From contig JANWHL010000085.1 of the NCBI GenBank assembly GCA_025450405.1, forward strand, positions 1-33,797: a DNA stretch of 33,797 nucleotides, in the 5' to 3' direction. Under the pieces are notes generated by a model. It saw only the letters and a program-made list of their open reading frames with translations. It had not been told where the DNA came from and made no database searches. The position numbers and the translations under genes were made by a program. Each line of letters opens with the position of its first letter. The stretch's first letter is position 1. Below are positions 1-8,803 of this stretch, piece after piece. The stretch comes from Ktedonobacterales bacterium. GTDB taxonomy: Bacteria; Chloroflexota; Ktedonobacteria; Ktedonobacterales; JADMIN01.

Positions 1-111
1 CTGGACGAGAGCATGGCGCGGGCGGCGGACCGGGTCGCCCGCGCCGCCGCGCGCGCGCACCGGCACAGCCTGATCGGGGCGCGGCTCCCGGGCGGGTGGC
101 CGGGCGCCTGA
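1..111 (+). CDS. C-terminal end of an unidentified gene (partial)
   Basis: Reading from base 1, frame 1 is open for 36 codons and closes with TGA at 109-111. The fragment is Ala/Arg-rich and helical, ending in SLIGARLPGGWPGA, which reads as a natural tail rather than a shadow frame, but no family can be named from so little. The stop lies inside the first unit of an 18-bp tandem repeat, so the last residues are themselves encoded by repeat sequence. The start lies outside the window. Confidence 0.45.
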   Translation: MDESMARAADRVARAAARAHRHSLIGARLPGGWPGA

Positions 112-149
112 AGGGAGCCGGGCGCCTGAAGGGAGCCGGGCGCCTGAAG
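99..149. repeat. 18-bp tandem repeat, about 2.8 copies
   Basis: The unit GCCGGGCGCCTGAAGGGA occurs at 99-116 and 117-134, and its first 15 bases recur at 135-149. The copies are identical. Each carries a TGA; the first is the stop of the upstream partial gene. Because 18 is a multiple of three, copy-number change would leave that stop in place. The remaining bases up to 274 show nothing further that I recognise. Confidence 0.85.
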
Positions 150-256
150 ACGCGGCGGGCGTCCGGTGGACGCCCCTACCAAGCCTCCGGCTACGATGGC
201 CACCTACGTGGCCTAAGCGGAGTTGGTGTGAGACCTGGTTGGGGTCATCGTCGCCT

Positions 257-300
257 CGTGCGCCGAGTCGGCCATTATTGTCGTGCGCCGAGTCGGCCAT
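257..300. repeat. 19-bp direct repeat across the MFS stop codon
   Basis: CGTGCGCCGAGTCGGCCAT occurs at 257-275 and again, identical, at 282-300, a 25-bp period. The second copy codes for the C-terminal residues of the minus-strand exporter, and the first begins at its stop codon. This suggests a local duplication that moved or created the stop; the protein tail is therefore probably not functionally constrained. Confidence 0.8.
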
Positions 301-1615
301 CAGTGTCGGCCCGGGTGGCGCCGCCCGCCGGACGTGGCGGCAGCGAGCGGATGTTCCGGACGGGCGAGACTATCAGCCAGAGCGACGCGAGCATCACGCC
401 GCACGCGCCGACCGCCAGGGCGAGGCGCGGGGTGGTGATGGTCGCCAGGCCGCCCGCGATCAGCGCGCCCAGCGGACCCACCCCCTGTTCCAGCACCCGC
501 AACGTGGCCGCCGCCCGCCCGAGCATGCGTTCGGGCACGACCGCCTGGCGCAGGCTGGTCTGGGTGATCAGATGGATGGCGATAAAGGCATCACCGAGAA
601 TCTGGGGCGCCGCCATCATGGCGTATGCCACCACCGGCGGGCCACCGGCCAGCGGGATGAGCAGGTCCAGGGCACCGTACACCAGCAGCGTGCCGGCCAG
701 CGTGCGACCAAGACCAAAGCGCCGCGCGACCCGCTCGGCCACGAGCGAGCCGACGAGCGCGCTGATGCCTCCCAGGCCGACCAGGGTACCCACGGCGGCG
801 GCGGAGAGGTGGAGCGTTCGGATAGCAAAGAAGGCGTAGAGCGTGGCGATGAAGTACCCGAAGAACTCGAACGTAGCCATGCTGCCGGCGAGCGCGCGCA
901 GCACCGTATGGCCGACCACCAGGCGCACGCCGTCCAGCGCCTCGCGCGCCAGGCCACTGGACGCTTGGCCGCGGACCGGCCGCGCGGGCTCGGGCACGCG
1001 GATCAGCCGGAGGCTGACCGCTGAAACGACAAACGAGGCCGCGTCAAAGACGATGGCAATGGGTGCGCCGATCCACTGCACGAGCACGCCCGCGACCGAT
1101 GGGCCGCCGATCTCGGCCACGGAGTCGCCAACACCCAGCTTGCCGTTGGCCTCCACCAGGTGGCTCGATGGAACCAGGCCCGGCAGGAAGGCGTGGCCCG
1201 CCACCTCCGCGAAGACCGTGAGCACGCCGACCAGGAACACGACCGCGAAGAGTTGCCAGATGGCGAGCCAGTGGAACGCGAACGCCACGGGGATGGTCAG
1301 GAGCAAGGCCGCGCGCCCGAGATCCGCCGCGATGAGGATGGGCCGGCGCGGGAGGCGATCCACCCAGACGCCCGCCGGGAGGCCGACCAGCAGCACCGGC
1401 GCGGCGCCAAGCGCCGTCAGCAGGCCCATCTGGCCGGCGGTGGCTCCCAGCATGAGCAGGGCGGCCAGCGGGATCGCCGTGCCGCTGATGTGCGAGCCGA
1501 AGGTGGAGACGGTGCGCCCGATCCAGAGCGAGACGAAATCTGGCCGGCGCCAGAGTGAGACGGTGTCGGCCGGATCCGCCGGCGCGCTCGCGCCCGTGGT
1601 GACGCCCTGGTTCAC
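275..1615 (-). CDS. Major facilitator superfamily exporter (EntS/MFS_3-like)
   Basis: A 446-residue inner-membrane secondary transporter with a dozen hydrophobic helices. The loop between helices 2 and 3 has the MFS signature (GVWVDRLPRRP), and a long helical loop separates the two halves (VPEPARPVRGQASSGLAREALDG). Length and layout match the drug/siderophore exporters of the MFS_3/EntS group, so proton-driven efflux of a small molecule is the likely role; the substrate cannot be read from sequence. The start is GTG at 1615, preceded by GGGAG seven bases upstream. The last dozen residues are polar and overlap a duplicated 19-bp sequence. The gene stands alone, followed on the same strand by nothing within the window. 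Confidence 0.88.
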   Translation of the reverse strand: MNQGVTTGASAPADPADTVSLWRRPDFVSLWIGRTVSTFGSHISGTAIPLAALLMLGATAGQMGLLTALGAAPVLLVGLPAGVWVDRLPRRPILIAADLGRAALLLTIPVAFAFHWLAIWQLFAVVFLVGVLTVFAEVAGHAFLPGLVPSSHLVEANGKLGVGDSVAEIGGPSVAGVLVQWIGAPIAIVFDAASFVVSAVSLRLIRVPEPARPVRGQASSGLAREALDGVRLVVGHTVLRALAGSMATFEFFGYFIATLYAFFAIRTLHLSAAAVGTLVGLGGISALVGSLVAERVARRFGLGRTLAGTLLVYGALDLLIPLAGGPPVVAYAMMAAPQILGDAFIAIHLITQTSLRQAVVPERMLGRAAATLRVLEQGVGPLGALIAGGLATITTPRLALAVGACGVMLASLWLIVSPVRNIRSLPPRPAGGATRADTDGRLGARQ

Positions 1616-1752
1616 GCCCTGCTCCCGCGTGGGGGCCGCCGCGGCGGCTCAGACGCGCCGAACGATGCGGCGCGGACTCTCGCACCTACGGTACCACGCG
1701 CGGATTACAGGGTTGTGATCCCGTGGCGACTGGGGCCGCCGGCGCGCCGCGA

Positions 1753-2601
1753 TTACCGGAAGCGCGCGGGCAGGCGACGTCGCAGCGCCGCTACCGGGTA
1801 GAGGGGATCGGGCGGCAGGCCGCGGGCCGCCCGGTTCACGGCCCGCAACAGGGTGCTCCGCTGCCGGCGGTCGCGCACGACCACGACGATCAGGCGGGCC
1901 AGCGCGCTGGGGGAGACCGCGGGTGCGGTGACGGCGGCGCGGGTCTCGGCGCTCAGAATGACGTACGCATGGTGGCTTGACGCGCGCCGGTCCACGAGGA
2001 CATCATCCAGCAAGTGGGCATGGTGGGCGTCGAGGACGACGACCAGCGGATGGGGACTGCGGCGCAGAACGCCCAGGGCCGCGGTCTCGTCCGCCGCCGC
2101 GACGACTCGATAGCCCGCGGCGGCGAGCATGGCGCTGAGGCGCGCGCGCGCCCGAGGGTCCTTTTCCACCACCAGCACGTGCGTGCCGATGCGCGTGCCC
2201 AGGTTCCACCCCCACCGCGCGCTGAAGCCGAGCGCCGCCAGCGGCGCGAGCACGGCCAGCGCGAGCACACCCAGCATGGCGTGGGGCGCGAGGTTCGTGG
2301 CGATCTGGGGGAGGCGCGCGGCCACCACCGCGACCGCCGGCAAGCCTGATATGCCCAGGGCGGTGCAGGTGCCGAGCATGACCGCCCAGGCCCAGCGGTG
2401 CGCCATGCCCGCCAGCGAGATGGCCGCGAGACCGGTGGCATACGCGACGGCGAGGGCCGCCAGCAGCGCGATGGATGCCGGCGGAGCGGCGCCACGCACG
2501 CCGGGGACGCAGCCGACGCAGGCGCCGGACACCCCCAGCACCACGGAGACACCGAGCAGGAGCAGGCTGACCACCGCGAGCGCGCGGACGATGTGGACCA
2601 C
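1753..2601 (-). CDS. Membrane-anchored degenerate receiver-domain protein
   Basis: A GTG start at 2601 with GGAGG six bases upstream gives 282 residues; a longer open frame reaching 2772 has no such site and adds low-complexity sequence. The first 130 residues hold about four hydrophobic helices. From about residue 140 the sequence has the shape of a two-component receiver: THVLVVEKDPRARARLSAML, a helix, then VVVLDAHHAHLLDD, where the Asp matches the phosphoacceptor, then VILSAETR. The strand that should end in the conserved Lys reads IVVVV, with Arg nearby, and the loop after the Asp lacks the usual M-P-x-x-G. Phosphotransfer is therefore doubtful. It may act as a membrane-tethered docking domain. 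No histidine kinase lies nearby, and the gene is divergent from hisS. Confidence 0.6.
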   Translation of the reverse strand: MVHIVRALAVVSLLLLGVSVVLGVSGACVGCVPGVRGAAPPASIALLAALAVAYATGLAAISLAGMAHRWAWAVMLGTCTALGISGLPAVAVVAARLPQIATNLAPHAMLGVLALAVLAPLAALGFSARWGWNLGTRIGTHVLVVEKDPRARARLSAMLAAAGYRVVAAADETAALGVLRRSPHPLVVVLDAHHAHLLDDVLVDRRASSHHAYVILSAETRAAVTAPAVSPSALARLIVVVVRDRRQRSTLLRAVNRAARGLPPDPLYPVAALRRRLPARFR

Positions 2602-2904
2602 GGGACACCTCCAGACTCTCGCGCTGTTCGCCGGATGCCCGGGCACGGGCGTAACCGCCCACGCATGGGCATAGCCACGACGTGGGCCAGGGAGGCTCGG
2701 CCAGGGGGCACGGGCGCGACCAAGGGGGCACGGGCGCGACCAGGGGCGGAGGCCGGGGCAGAAAGGGTCCACCCGGAGTGTCGGCTCGGGACATGCTCAA
2801 CTGTACGGGGCGGGCAGCATACGCCATGCCAACCCAGCCGTTGCCGGCGCACGCGTATACTCACGCTGGTCACCGGTGGAAACGGCAGCGGATGGAGATG
2901 GAAC
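2602..2904. other. Divergent intergenic region with repeats
   Basis: About 300 bases between two divergent genes. It contains a 20-bp unit repeated exactly (2703-2722, 2723-2742), then a 28-base sequence (2740-2767) that has a close relative at 9975-10000. A TATACT hexamer at 2856-2861 could be the -10 of hisS, but no -35 sits at the right distance. I see no T-box or other leader structure for hisS. Confidence 0.5.
2703..2742. repeat. 20-bp tandem repeat, two perfect copies
   Basis: AGGGGGCACGGGCGCGACCA at 2703-2722 is repeated without change at 2723-2742, and a third partial start (GGGGCG) follows. It lies in the divergent promoter region upstream of hisS. Confidence 0.85.
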
Positions 2905-4215
2905 ATGGCGAGTGGGACAACCAGACTCAGCACAGCCCCCTATCGCGGCACACGCGACTTCCTGCCGGACGAGATGTCCGTGCGCGGGCAGGTCTACGGG
3001 CGTCTCTTTGCGGTCATCGAGTCGTTCGGGTACGTGCGCTACGACGGCCCGACCCTCGAGCCGGTGGAGATCTACGAGGCGAAATCGGGGCAGGAGCTGG
3101 TCAACGAGCAGCTCTACCGCCTCACCGACCGTGGCGGCCGCACGCTGGCCCTGCGCCCGGAGATGACTCCCACCGTGGCGCGCATGGTCGCCGGCCACGC
3201 CGCGCGCATCGCGCTCCCCGCCCGCTGGTATTCGTTCGCCCACTTCCACCGCTACGAGCGTCCCCAGCGGGGTCGTGTGCGTGAGCACTGGCAGATCAAC
3301 GTGGACATCTTCGGCGCGGAATCGCCTGAGGCCGAGGTGGAGATCTTCGCGCTCATCCACCGCATGTTCGCCGCGCTGGGCGCCGCGCCCGCGGACTACG
3401 TGTTGCGCGCGAGCGACCGCGCGCTGGTCCAGGCGGCCCTGGTGCGCTATGCTGGCATTGGGCACGAGGCGATGCGCGAAGTCTTCCGCGTGCTGGACCG
3501 CTGGGAGAAGTATCCGCTGGCGGAGAACCAGGCGCTGCTGGCCGCGGCTGGCCTCACCGCCGACCAGATCGCGCGCGTGGGCGAGGTGGTGGGCATGGAT
3601 TTCGCGCGCTTCCGGGATCTGGTGACTGACGCCGAGCTGGACGCCTCCAACCTCGGGCGCATCCTCCGCGACGGCCTGCTGGATGGGCCGCTGGCGTTCG
3701 ATCCGCTGATCGTGCGCGGCTTCGAGTACTACACCTCCACGGTCTTCGAGGTCTTCGACAGCGCGCCCGAGAATCGCCGCTCGCTCTTTGGTGGCGGGCG
3801 CTACGACAACCTGGCCGGTCTCTTCAGCGATCGCCGCATCCCCGGCATCGGGTTCGGGATGGGGGATGTCACGCTCTTCGACTTCCTCGGGACGCACGGC
3901 CTCCTCCCCGAAGCGCGGACCGCGCCGGACGTGGCGCTCCTGCCATTGGAAGCGGCCAGCCGCACCGAGCTGCTGACGCTCGCGGCCGAGCTGCGCGCGG
4001 CGGGGCTGCGGGTGGTCACGCCGCTCGCGAGCCGGGGTGTGGGCAAGGACCTGAAGGACGCCGCGCGACAGGGGGCACGGTACGCGGTCCTGCTGCTGCC
4101 CGACGAGCTGGCCCGCGGCGCGGTGATTGTGCGCGACCTCGCGCGCGGGGAGCAGCGCGAGGTGCCGCGCGAGCGTGTGGTGGAGGTGGTGCGGGCGGAG
4201 GCGACCCTCTCGTAA
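2905..4215 (+). CDS. hisS: Histidine--tRNA ligase
   Basis: Class II aminoacyl-tRNA synthetase that charges tRNA-His in the cytosol. The start ATG at 2905 is preceded by GGAGATGG and gives 436 residues, normal for bacterial HisRS. The N-terminus has the family opening (YRGTRDFLPDE), motif 2 is at about 117-130 (YERPQRGRVREHW), and the histidine-binding block RGFEYYTSTVFE is at about 271-282. GGGRYDNLAGLF precedes motif 3, and the last 90 residues form an anticodon-binding domain (VVTPLASRGVGKDLKDA, VLLLPDELARGAVIVRDL). Motif 3 reads GIGFGMGDVTLFDF at about 314-327, so the usual E-R pair that holds ATP is absent. The intact anticodon domain and histidine block argue for HisS rather than the paralogue HisZ. 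It converges on the lipoprotein gene, 33 bases away. Confidence 0.87.
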   Translation: MASGTTRLSTAPYRGTRDFLPDEMSVRGQVYGRLFAVIESFGYVRYDGPTLEPVEIYEAKSGQELVNEQLYRLTDRGGRTLALRPEMTPTVARMVAGHAARIALPARWYSFAHFHRYERPQRGRVREHWQINVDIFGAESPEAEVEIFALIHRMFAALGAAPADYVLRASDRALVQAALVRYAGIGHEAMREVFRVLDRWEKYPLAENQALLAAAGLTADQIARVGEVVGMDFARFRDLVTDAELDASNLGRILRDGLLDGPLAFDPLIVRGFEYYTSTVFEVFDSAPENRRSLFGGGRYDNLAGLFSDRRIPGIGFGMGDVTLFDFLGTHGLLPEARTAPDVALLPLEAASRTELLTLAAELRAAGLRVVTPLASRGVGKDLKDAARQGARYAVLLLPDELARGAVIVRDLARGEQREVPRERVVEVVRAEATLS

Positions 4216-4225
4216 GAGGACACAA

Positions 4226-4240
4226 TCGCGCGCCGCGCGA
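4226..4240. terminator. Possible short bidirectional terminator
   Basis: TCGCGC, a GCC loop and GCGCGA form a six-pair stem in the 33 bases between the convergent hisS and lipoprotein stops. There is no T-run on either side, so termination is a guess based on position. Confidence 0.3.
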
Positions 4241-4248
4241 CCACCGGC

Positions 4249-5028
4249 TTAGCTGCCGAGATAGACGATGCGGGCCTCCATGGCCACGCGGCCAGGCGCC
4301 GCCGCCGTGCCGAGGAAGACGGGATCGCCTGGCAGGAAGTTGAGCCGCTGGATGTCGCACGGGCAATGCGAGAGGTGCTCGCTGATGGTCACGATCAGCG
4401 CCGGGTGGTTGAAGGGCGTCGGATCGGTCATGTGGAGGCCCTCGTTAAAGATGAGCACGCCCGACCGCAATTGTTCGAGGGTGATGTTGCCGGGCAGCGG
4501 CACGCCCGTGAGCGACTTGATGATCGAGACCGCCCCCGAGAAGCAGCCCTTGCGCGTGGGCGTGTCGGCGGTGTAGAGGGGCGCGGTGGGCCCGACGCCC
4601 GTAAACTGACCAGGGGTCGCGGTGACCACCGGGTGCAGGGGGTCTTGCGTGTAGAGCGTCCAGCCTGCCACTGTTTGCTGGTCATCGGGATTGCAATTCT
4701 TGAAGGTCTCTACCAGATACGCGACGTCAGCTTTCCCGGTGCCGATCTCGCCGATCAGCCCGTTCATCACGCACTTCAAATACGGATTGAACTCGACCGC
4801 GTCGCTGGGCTGGTAGCTGTAATTGAGGCCCTGGGCGCGACACACCGATGCCACGGTGGTGCCCTCCGGCACAGGCGTTCCGCTGTGGCCAACGTTGATC
4901 CCGCCGACCCCACAACTGGCCAGAGCGCTCGCGGCGCCCATCATCAGCGCGGCGGCGAGCGCCGCCCGGCGCGCCAGCGCTCCTGGAAACCGGTCTCTCA
5001 GGACCGACCCCACGCGGCGATGTTCCAT
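4249..5028 (-). CDS. Cysteine-rich lipoprotein of unknown function
   Basis: ATG at 5028 with GGAGG upstream gives 259 residues. A basic N-terminus, a hydrophobic stretch (RAALAAALMMGAASA) and a lipobox LASC with Cys39 mark it as a lipoprotein anchored outside the membrane. The mature part has six further cysteines (VCRAQG, LKCVMN, KNCNPD, KGCFSG, SHCPCD), enough for three disulfides. It ends in a compact domain (HPALIVTISEHLSHCPCD, DPVFLGTAAAPGRVAMEARI). I do not recognise the family; I see no substrate-binding-protein fold. The gene is divergent from the large AAA/LuxR regulator, with a 227-base shared upstream region. Confidence 0.72.
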   Translation of the reverse strand: MEHRRVGSVLRDRFPGALARRAALAAALMMGAASALASCGVGGINVGHSGTPVPEGTTVASVCRAQGLNYSYQPSDAVEFNPYLKCVMNGLIGEIGTGKADVAYLVETFKNCNPDDQQTVAGWTLYTQDPLHPVVTATPGQFTGVGPTAPLYTADTPTRKGCFSGAVSIIKSLTGVPLPGNITLEQLRSGVLIFNEGLHMTDPTPFNHPALIVTISEHLSHCPCDIQRLNFLPGDPVFLGTAAAPGRVAMEARIVYLGS

Positions 5029-5255
5029 GCGGCTACCCTCCTGGCGAACGCTGATACGTGCCGGGAGGCGGCGCTTGCGCAATCTGTGCCAGCGTGGGGC
5101 GTGGGGGCTGGGAACTGGGGCACCGAACGATCGTCGCGGCGTCGTACTATATCGGTAGCCGCGCCAGATCGATGGCCGCGCCCGGCAGCTGGCGCGCATC
5201 CCTTGGCGCGTGTGGGGAAGCGATGCGGCACGTGCGCGGCCGCGGGAGTACGCAG

Positions 5256-8200
5256 ATGGCGGTGACCTTCGGCAAACCGATCGTCTGCCCGGTGATCGTC
5301 GGCCGGGATTGGCATCTCGCCGCGCTGCGCCGCTGTGTGGACGATGTGCGCGCCGGCGCCGGCCAGGTGCTGTTGGTTCCTGGAGAAGCGGGCGTCGGCA
5401 AGTCGCGGCTAGTTGGCGAGCTACGGACGCTCTGCCAGCGCGAGGGCTGGCTGGTGCTGGAGGGCGGCTGCTTCGAGCATGCGCGCTCCCTGCCGTACGG
5501 ACCGCTCCTCGACCTCTTGCGCGGGTATGCGGTGGCGCGGACCCCTGAGGAGTTGACCGCGAGTCTTGGCTCCTCTGCCCGCGACGTGGCGGCGCTCCTG
5601 CCCGAGCTTGCCTCTCGTCTCCCCGCGATGCCGCCCGAGCCACCCCTGGGACCCGAGCAAGCGAAGCGCCACCGTTTCGACGCGCTCGCCCAGGTCTTCG
5701 TCGATCTCGCCGCGCGCGCGCCGCTCCTCGTGGTGGTGGAGGATCTCCACTGGGCCGACGTCGCCAGTGTCGAGTTCCTCGCCTGGCTCGCTCCGCGACT
5801 CCCCTCTCGCCCGATCTTGCTCGCCTTGACCTATCGCGGCGACGAGATCGGCAGTGCTCCGCGGCACCTGCTGGCCCAGCTCGACCGCGCCCGCGTGGCG
5901 AGCGAGCTCCCGCTCGAGCCGCTCAGCGCCGCCGAGGTCGCCGACATGCTCAGCGCCACCTTCCAGCTCGTGCGCCCAGTGCGTGCGGACTTCCTGACGG
6001 CGCTCTACGGCCTCACCGAAGGCAATCCGTTCTTCGTCGAAGAGAGCCTCAAGTCGCTGGTCATGGCGGGCGAGATTTTCTATGAAGACGGTCGCTGGGA
6101 TCGCAAGGCTGTCGATGAGCTGCACATCCCACGGAGCGTTCAGGACGCCGTCCGCCGGCGCTCGAAGCATCTCAGCGCCACGGGCCGCGACCTGCTCGCC
6201 GTGGCCGCCGTCGCCGGCCAGCGCTTCGCCTTCGCGCTGCTGGCCGATGTCACCGCCCTGCCCGAGGCCGTGCTGCTGCCCGCGCTCAAGGAATTGGTGG
6301 CGGCTCAGCTCATCGTCGAAGTCTCGGCCGAGCGCTTCGGCTTTCGCCACGCCCTGACGCGTCAGGCGATCTACGGCGAGCTGCTCGCGCGCGAGCGCCG
6401 CACGCGACATCGTCAGGTCGCGGATGCGATCGAACGACTGTACGGCCGGACGTCCGAGGAGGTCCTCGCGGACCTCGCCTACCACACCTACGCGGCCGAG
6501 GACTGGGAACGGGCGCTGGACTTTGCCGTACGGGCCGGCGAGCGATCACTCGCCCTCTACGCCCCGCGCGCGGCGGTCGACCACTTTTCGCGCGCCCTGG
6601 TTGCCGCCGCCCATCTCGGCCGCGATCCGGCGCTGTCGGTCTACCGCGGTCGCGGCCAGGCATTCGAGATCCTCGGCGATCTGCCCGCGGCGCGGAGCGA
6701 CTACGAAGCGGCGCTGCGCGCGGCGCGCGCGGCCAGCCTCTGGCGCGAGGAGTGGCACGTCCTGCTCGATCTGGGATTGCTTTGGTCTGGTGAGGACTAT
6801 GCCCAGACGGGCGAGTATTATCGGCAGGCGCACGAGCTGGCGACGCGTGAAGGCGACCGCGAGTCGGTGGCGCACAGCCTGAATCGGCTGGGCAACTGGC
6901 ACCTGAACGTGGACGAGCCGCACGAGGCACTGCGCGATCACGAACGGGCACTGGCCATCTTCACGGCGGACGGCCTGACGCGCGGGATCGCCGAAACCGA
7001 GGATCTCCTCGGCATGGCGGGACTCCTCAGCAACGAGCCCGCGCGCGGCGCCCAGGCCTGCGCCCGCGCCATCCCCATCTGGCGCGAGCTGGGGGACCGG
7101 CGCATGCTCTCGTCCACCCTGACCACGCGTGCGGTCAGCGGGCTGGTGTACCAAACGGAGGCCATGCGGGCTATCGCCGCCGACCGTGCGGGCGATCTGT
7201 CCGCCGCGGAAGAGGCGTTGCGGCTGGCGCGCGACATCCAGTGGCGAGCTGGCGAGGCATTCGCGCTCATCACTCTGGCCGCCTGCCTTGGGCCGCGTGG
7301 CGAGCTCGGCCGCGCCCTGGAGATGCTGGTGGAAGGCCAGGTGGTCGCCGAAGAGATCGGCCACCGCCAGTGGATGGCGGGAAACAACTGGGCGCTCGCG
7401 CACGTGTATCTCGACCTGGGCGCCCTCGACGCGGCCCGCGAGGCGGTTGAGCGGTCTTGGACGCTCGCCTGTCAGCTCGACTCGGCGCACTGGCGCGGCG
7501 CTGCCGCCGGCTGCCTCGCCTCGGTCTGTATTGCCCAAGGCGACCTCCAGCGCGCGGCGGCCGTGCTCGACGCGGCGTTGCCGCCGGGGACACCGCCCCG
7601 CTCCTATGGACGCCTGGAAGCCCTGCGTGGGCGGATCGAGCTCGATCTGGCCCGCGGCGATGCGTCCGCCGCCCTCGCCGCTTGCGTGGACCAGGGAGCG
7701 CTCGCCCCCCTCGACCAGGGCGACATGCCGCGCCTGCGCTTGCTCGCCGGTCTGGCGCTCGAAGCGCTCGATCGGCGGGACGAGGCCCGCGCCGCCCTCG
7801 AGGCGGCGCTCGTCGTGGCCCGCGCGCAGGGCTGGCGCATGCTCCACTGGCGCATCGGCGCACGGCTGGCCGCGCTCTATCGCGAAGCAGGTCGCCAGGA
7901 GCAAGCGGATCGGCACGCCGCCGAGGCGCGCGCGCTGATCGACGCTGTCGCCGCCAGCGTGCCCGATGAGAGTCTCCGCCGCGGGTTCCTCGCCAGCGCG
8001 CTCGCCGCGCTTCCCAGCCCCCCAGCCCGCCCCGCCGTACGCCCGGAAACGCCCGCGTTTGGCGGCCTCACCGCCCGCGAGCGCGAGGTGGCCCGCCTGG
8101 TCGCCGCCGGTAAGTCGAACCGCGCCATCGCCGCGGAGTTGGTGCTCAGCGAGCGCACCGTGGAGTCGCACGTCACCAACATCCTCGGCAAGCTCGGCTT

Positions 8201-8261
8201 CACATCGCGCACGCAGATCGCCACCTGGGCGCTGGCGGCCAGCCTCGCCACCAGCGGCTGA
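5256..8261 (+). CDS. Large AAA-ATPase/LuxR-type transcriptional regulator (LAL family)
   Basis: About 1001 residues. The N-terminus begins with the usual [12 protein letters not shown] block, then Walker A GEAGVGKS (about 43-50) and Walker [13 protein letters not shown] (about 158-169). A long alpha-helical TPR-like region fills residues 400-900. The C-terminal LuxR/GerE helix-turn-helix is at about 935-995 ([35 protein letters not shown]). The family uses ATP binding and an unknown inducer held by the helical repeats to switch DNA binding. I chose ATG 5256, which has GGGAG seven bases upstream; ATG 5223 would add 11 residues. The first downstream plus-strand genes are four small enzymes starting at 8503, which it may control; that is inference from position only. 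Confidence 0.9.
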   Translation: MAVTFGKPIVCPVIVGRDWHLAALRRCVDDVRAGAGQVLLVPGEAGVGKSRLVGELRTLCQREGWLVLEGGCFEHARSLPYGPLLDLLRGYAVARTPEELTASLGSSARDVAALLPELASRLPAMPPEPPLGPEQAKRHRFDALAQVFVDLAARAPLLVVVEDLHWADVASVEFLAWLAPRLPSRPILLALTYRGDEIGSAPRHLLAQLDRARVASELPLEPLSAAEVADMLSATFQLVRPVRADFLTALYGLTEGNPFFVEESLKSLVMAGEIFYEDGRWDRKAVDELHIPRSVQDAVRRRSKHLSATGRDLLAVAAVAGQRFAFALLADVTALPEAVLLPALKELVAAQLIVEVSAERFGFRHALTRQAIYGELLARERRTRHRQVADAIERLYGRTSEEVLADLAYHTYAAEDWERALDFAVRAGERSLALYAPRAAVDHFSRALVAAAHLGRDPALSVYRGRGQAFEILGDLPAARSDYEAALRAARAASLWREEWHVLLDLGLLWSGEDYAQTGEYYRQAHELATREGDRESVAHSLNRLGNWHLNVDEPHEALRDHERALAIFTADGLTRGIAETEDLLGMAGLLSNEPARGAQACARAIPIWRELGDRRMLSSTLTTRAVSGLVYQTEAMRAIAADRAGDLSAAEEALRLARDIQWRAGEAFALITLAACLGPRGELGRALEMLVEGQVVAEEIGHRQWMAGNNWALAHVYLDLGALDAAREAVERSWTLACQLDSAHWRGAAAGCLASVCIAQGDLQRAAAVLDAALPPGTPPRSYGRLEALRGRIELDLARGDASAALAACVDQGALAPLDQGDMPRLRLLAGLALEALDRRDEARAALEAALVVARAQGWRMLHWRIGARLAALYREAGRQEQADRHAAEARALIDAVAASVPDESLRRGFLASALAALPSPPARPAVRPETPAFGGLTAREREVARLVAAGKSNRAIAAELVLSERTVESHVTNILGKLGFTSRTQIATWALAASLATSG

Positions 8262-8279
8262 TGCCATAGTCCGCATCGA

Positions 8280-8325
8280 GTGGGAGAGGGGCCGGGGTCC
8301 CCCAGTGGGGGCTGGGGGTGAGATC
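8280..8325. repeat. G-rich hairpin resembling a dispersed intergenic repeat
   Basis: A stretch GAGAGGGGCCGGGG is followed by CCCCC-AGT-GGGGG (8299-8311) and GGGGGTGAG. The five-pair stem could end transcription of the regulator gene. From memory, strings of the form CTCACCCCC...GGCCCCTCTCCC are common dispersed intergenic repeats in high-GC genomes, so a repeat origin is as likely. The 240-base gap also has ATCTCCGTACC twice (about 8323 and 8354). Otherwise I see nothing in it. Confidence 0.4.
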
Positions 8326-8502
8326 TCCGTACCCACCACCGCCGCCAGTGGCATATCTCCGTACCGCCCTCGCTCGTGATTCCGTAGTTCCCACGATGCC
8401 GGGCACGGCAGATTCAGGTACGCTGGTCACTGATGGCGCCGCGGCACGGGGCTGGGGCGCCGGTGAACCGGCATCGTCAACGCGGAAAGGACCAGGCACC
8501 AC

Positions 8503-8796
8503 ATGTACGGCACGATCGCGCGGATGCACATCCGGCCAGGCGCCGACCAGGAGTTCCAACGGCAGTTGAGCGCCTACGAATCGCTCAACGTTCCCGGCTT
8601 CGTGAGTACCTCCATGTATCGGACGGACGCCGATCCCACCGTCTTTTACATGGTCGTCGCGTTTGAGTCGAAGGACGCATACTGGGCCAACGCCCGCAGC
8701 CCCGAGCAGGATGCGCGTTTTAAGGAGATGCGCGCTCTGCTGGCGAGCGATCCGGAGTGGCACGACGGTGAGATTGTGGGATCCGTCACCCAGTAG
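8503..8796 (+). CDS. ABM-domain protein (antibiotic-biosynthesis monooxygenase-like)
   Basis: A 97-residue protein with the ferredoxin-like alpha/beta pattern of the ABM/Dabb superfamily: MYGTIARMHIRPG as strand 1, a helix (QEFQRQLSAYESL), then PGFVSTSMYRTDADPTVFYM as paired strands, VVAFESKDAYWANARSP, and a closing strand. Small proteins of this type act as cofactor-free monooxygenases, haem oxygenases or have no known reaction. I see no haem-ligand pattern. It is the first of four closely spaced plus-strand genes, and a strong hairpin lies immediately after its stop. A GAAAGGA element lies about a dozen bases before the ATG. Confidence 0.75.
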   Translation: MYGTIARMHIRPGADQEFQRQLSAYESLNVPGFVSTSMYRTDADPTVFYMVVAFESKDAYWANARSPEQDARFKEMRALLASDPEWHDGEIVGSVTQ

Positions 8797-8803
8797 CGCG
8801 CCA

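Noticed and set aside
2856-2861. hisS promoter from TATACT
   Set aside because: A -10-like hexamer is there, but no -35 at 16-18 bases and no extended -10, so I do not list it as a promoter.
6546-8354. 602-codon open frame antisense to the LuxR-type regulator
   Set aside because: It lies wholly opposite a gene with clear motifs. Long antisense frames are expected at this GC content, and its composition shows no domain.
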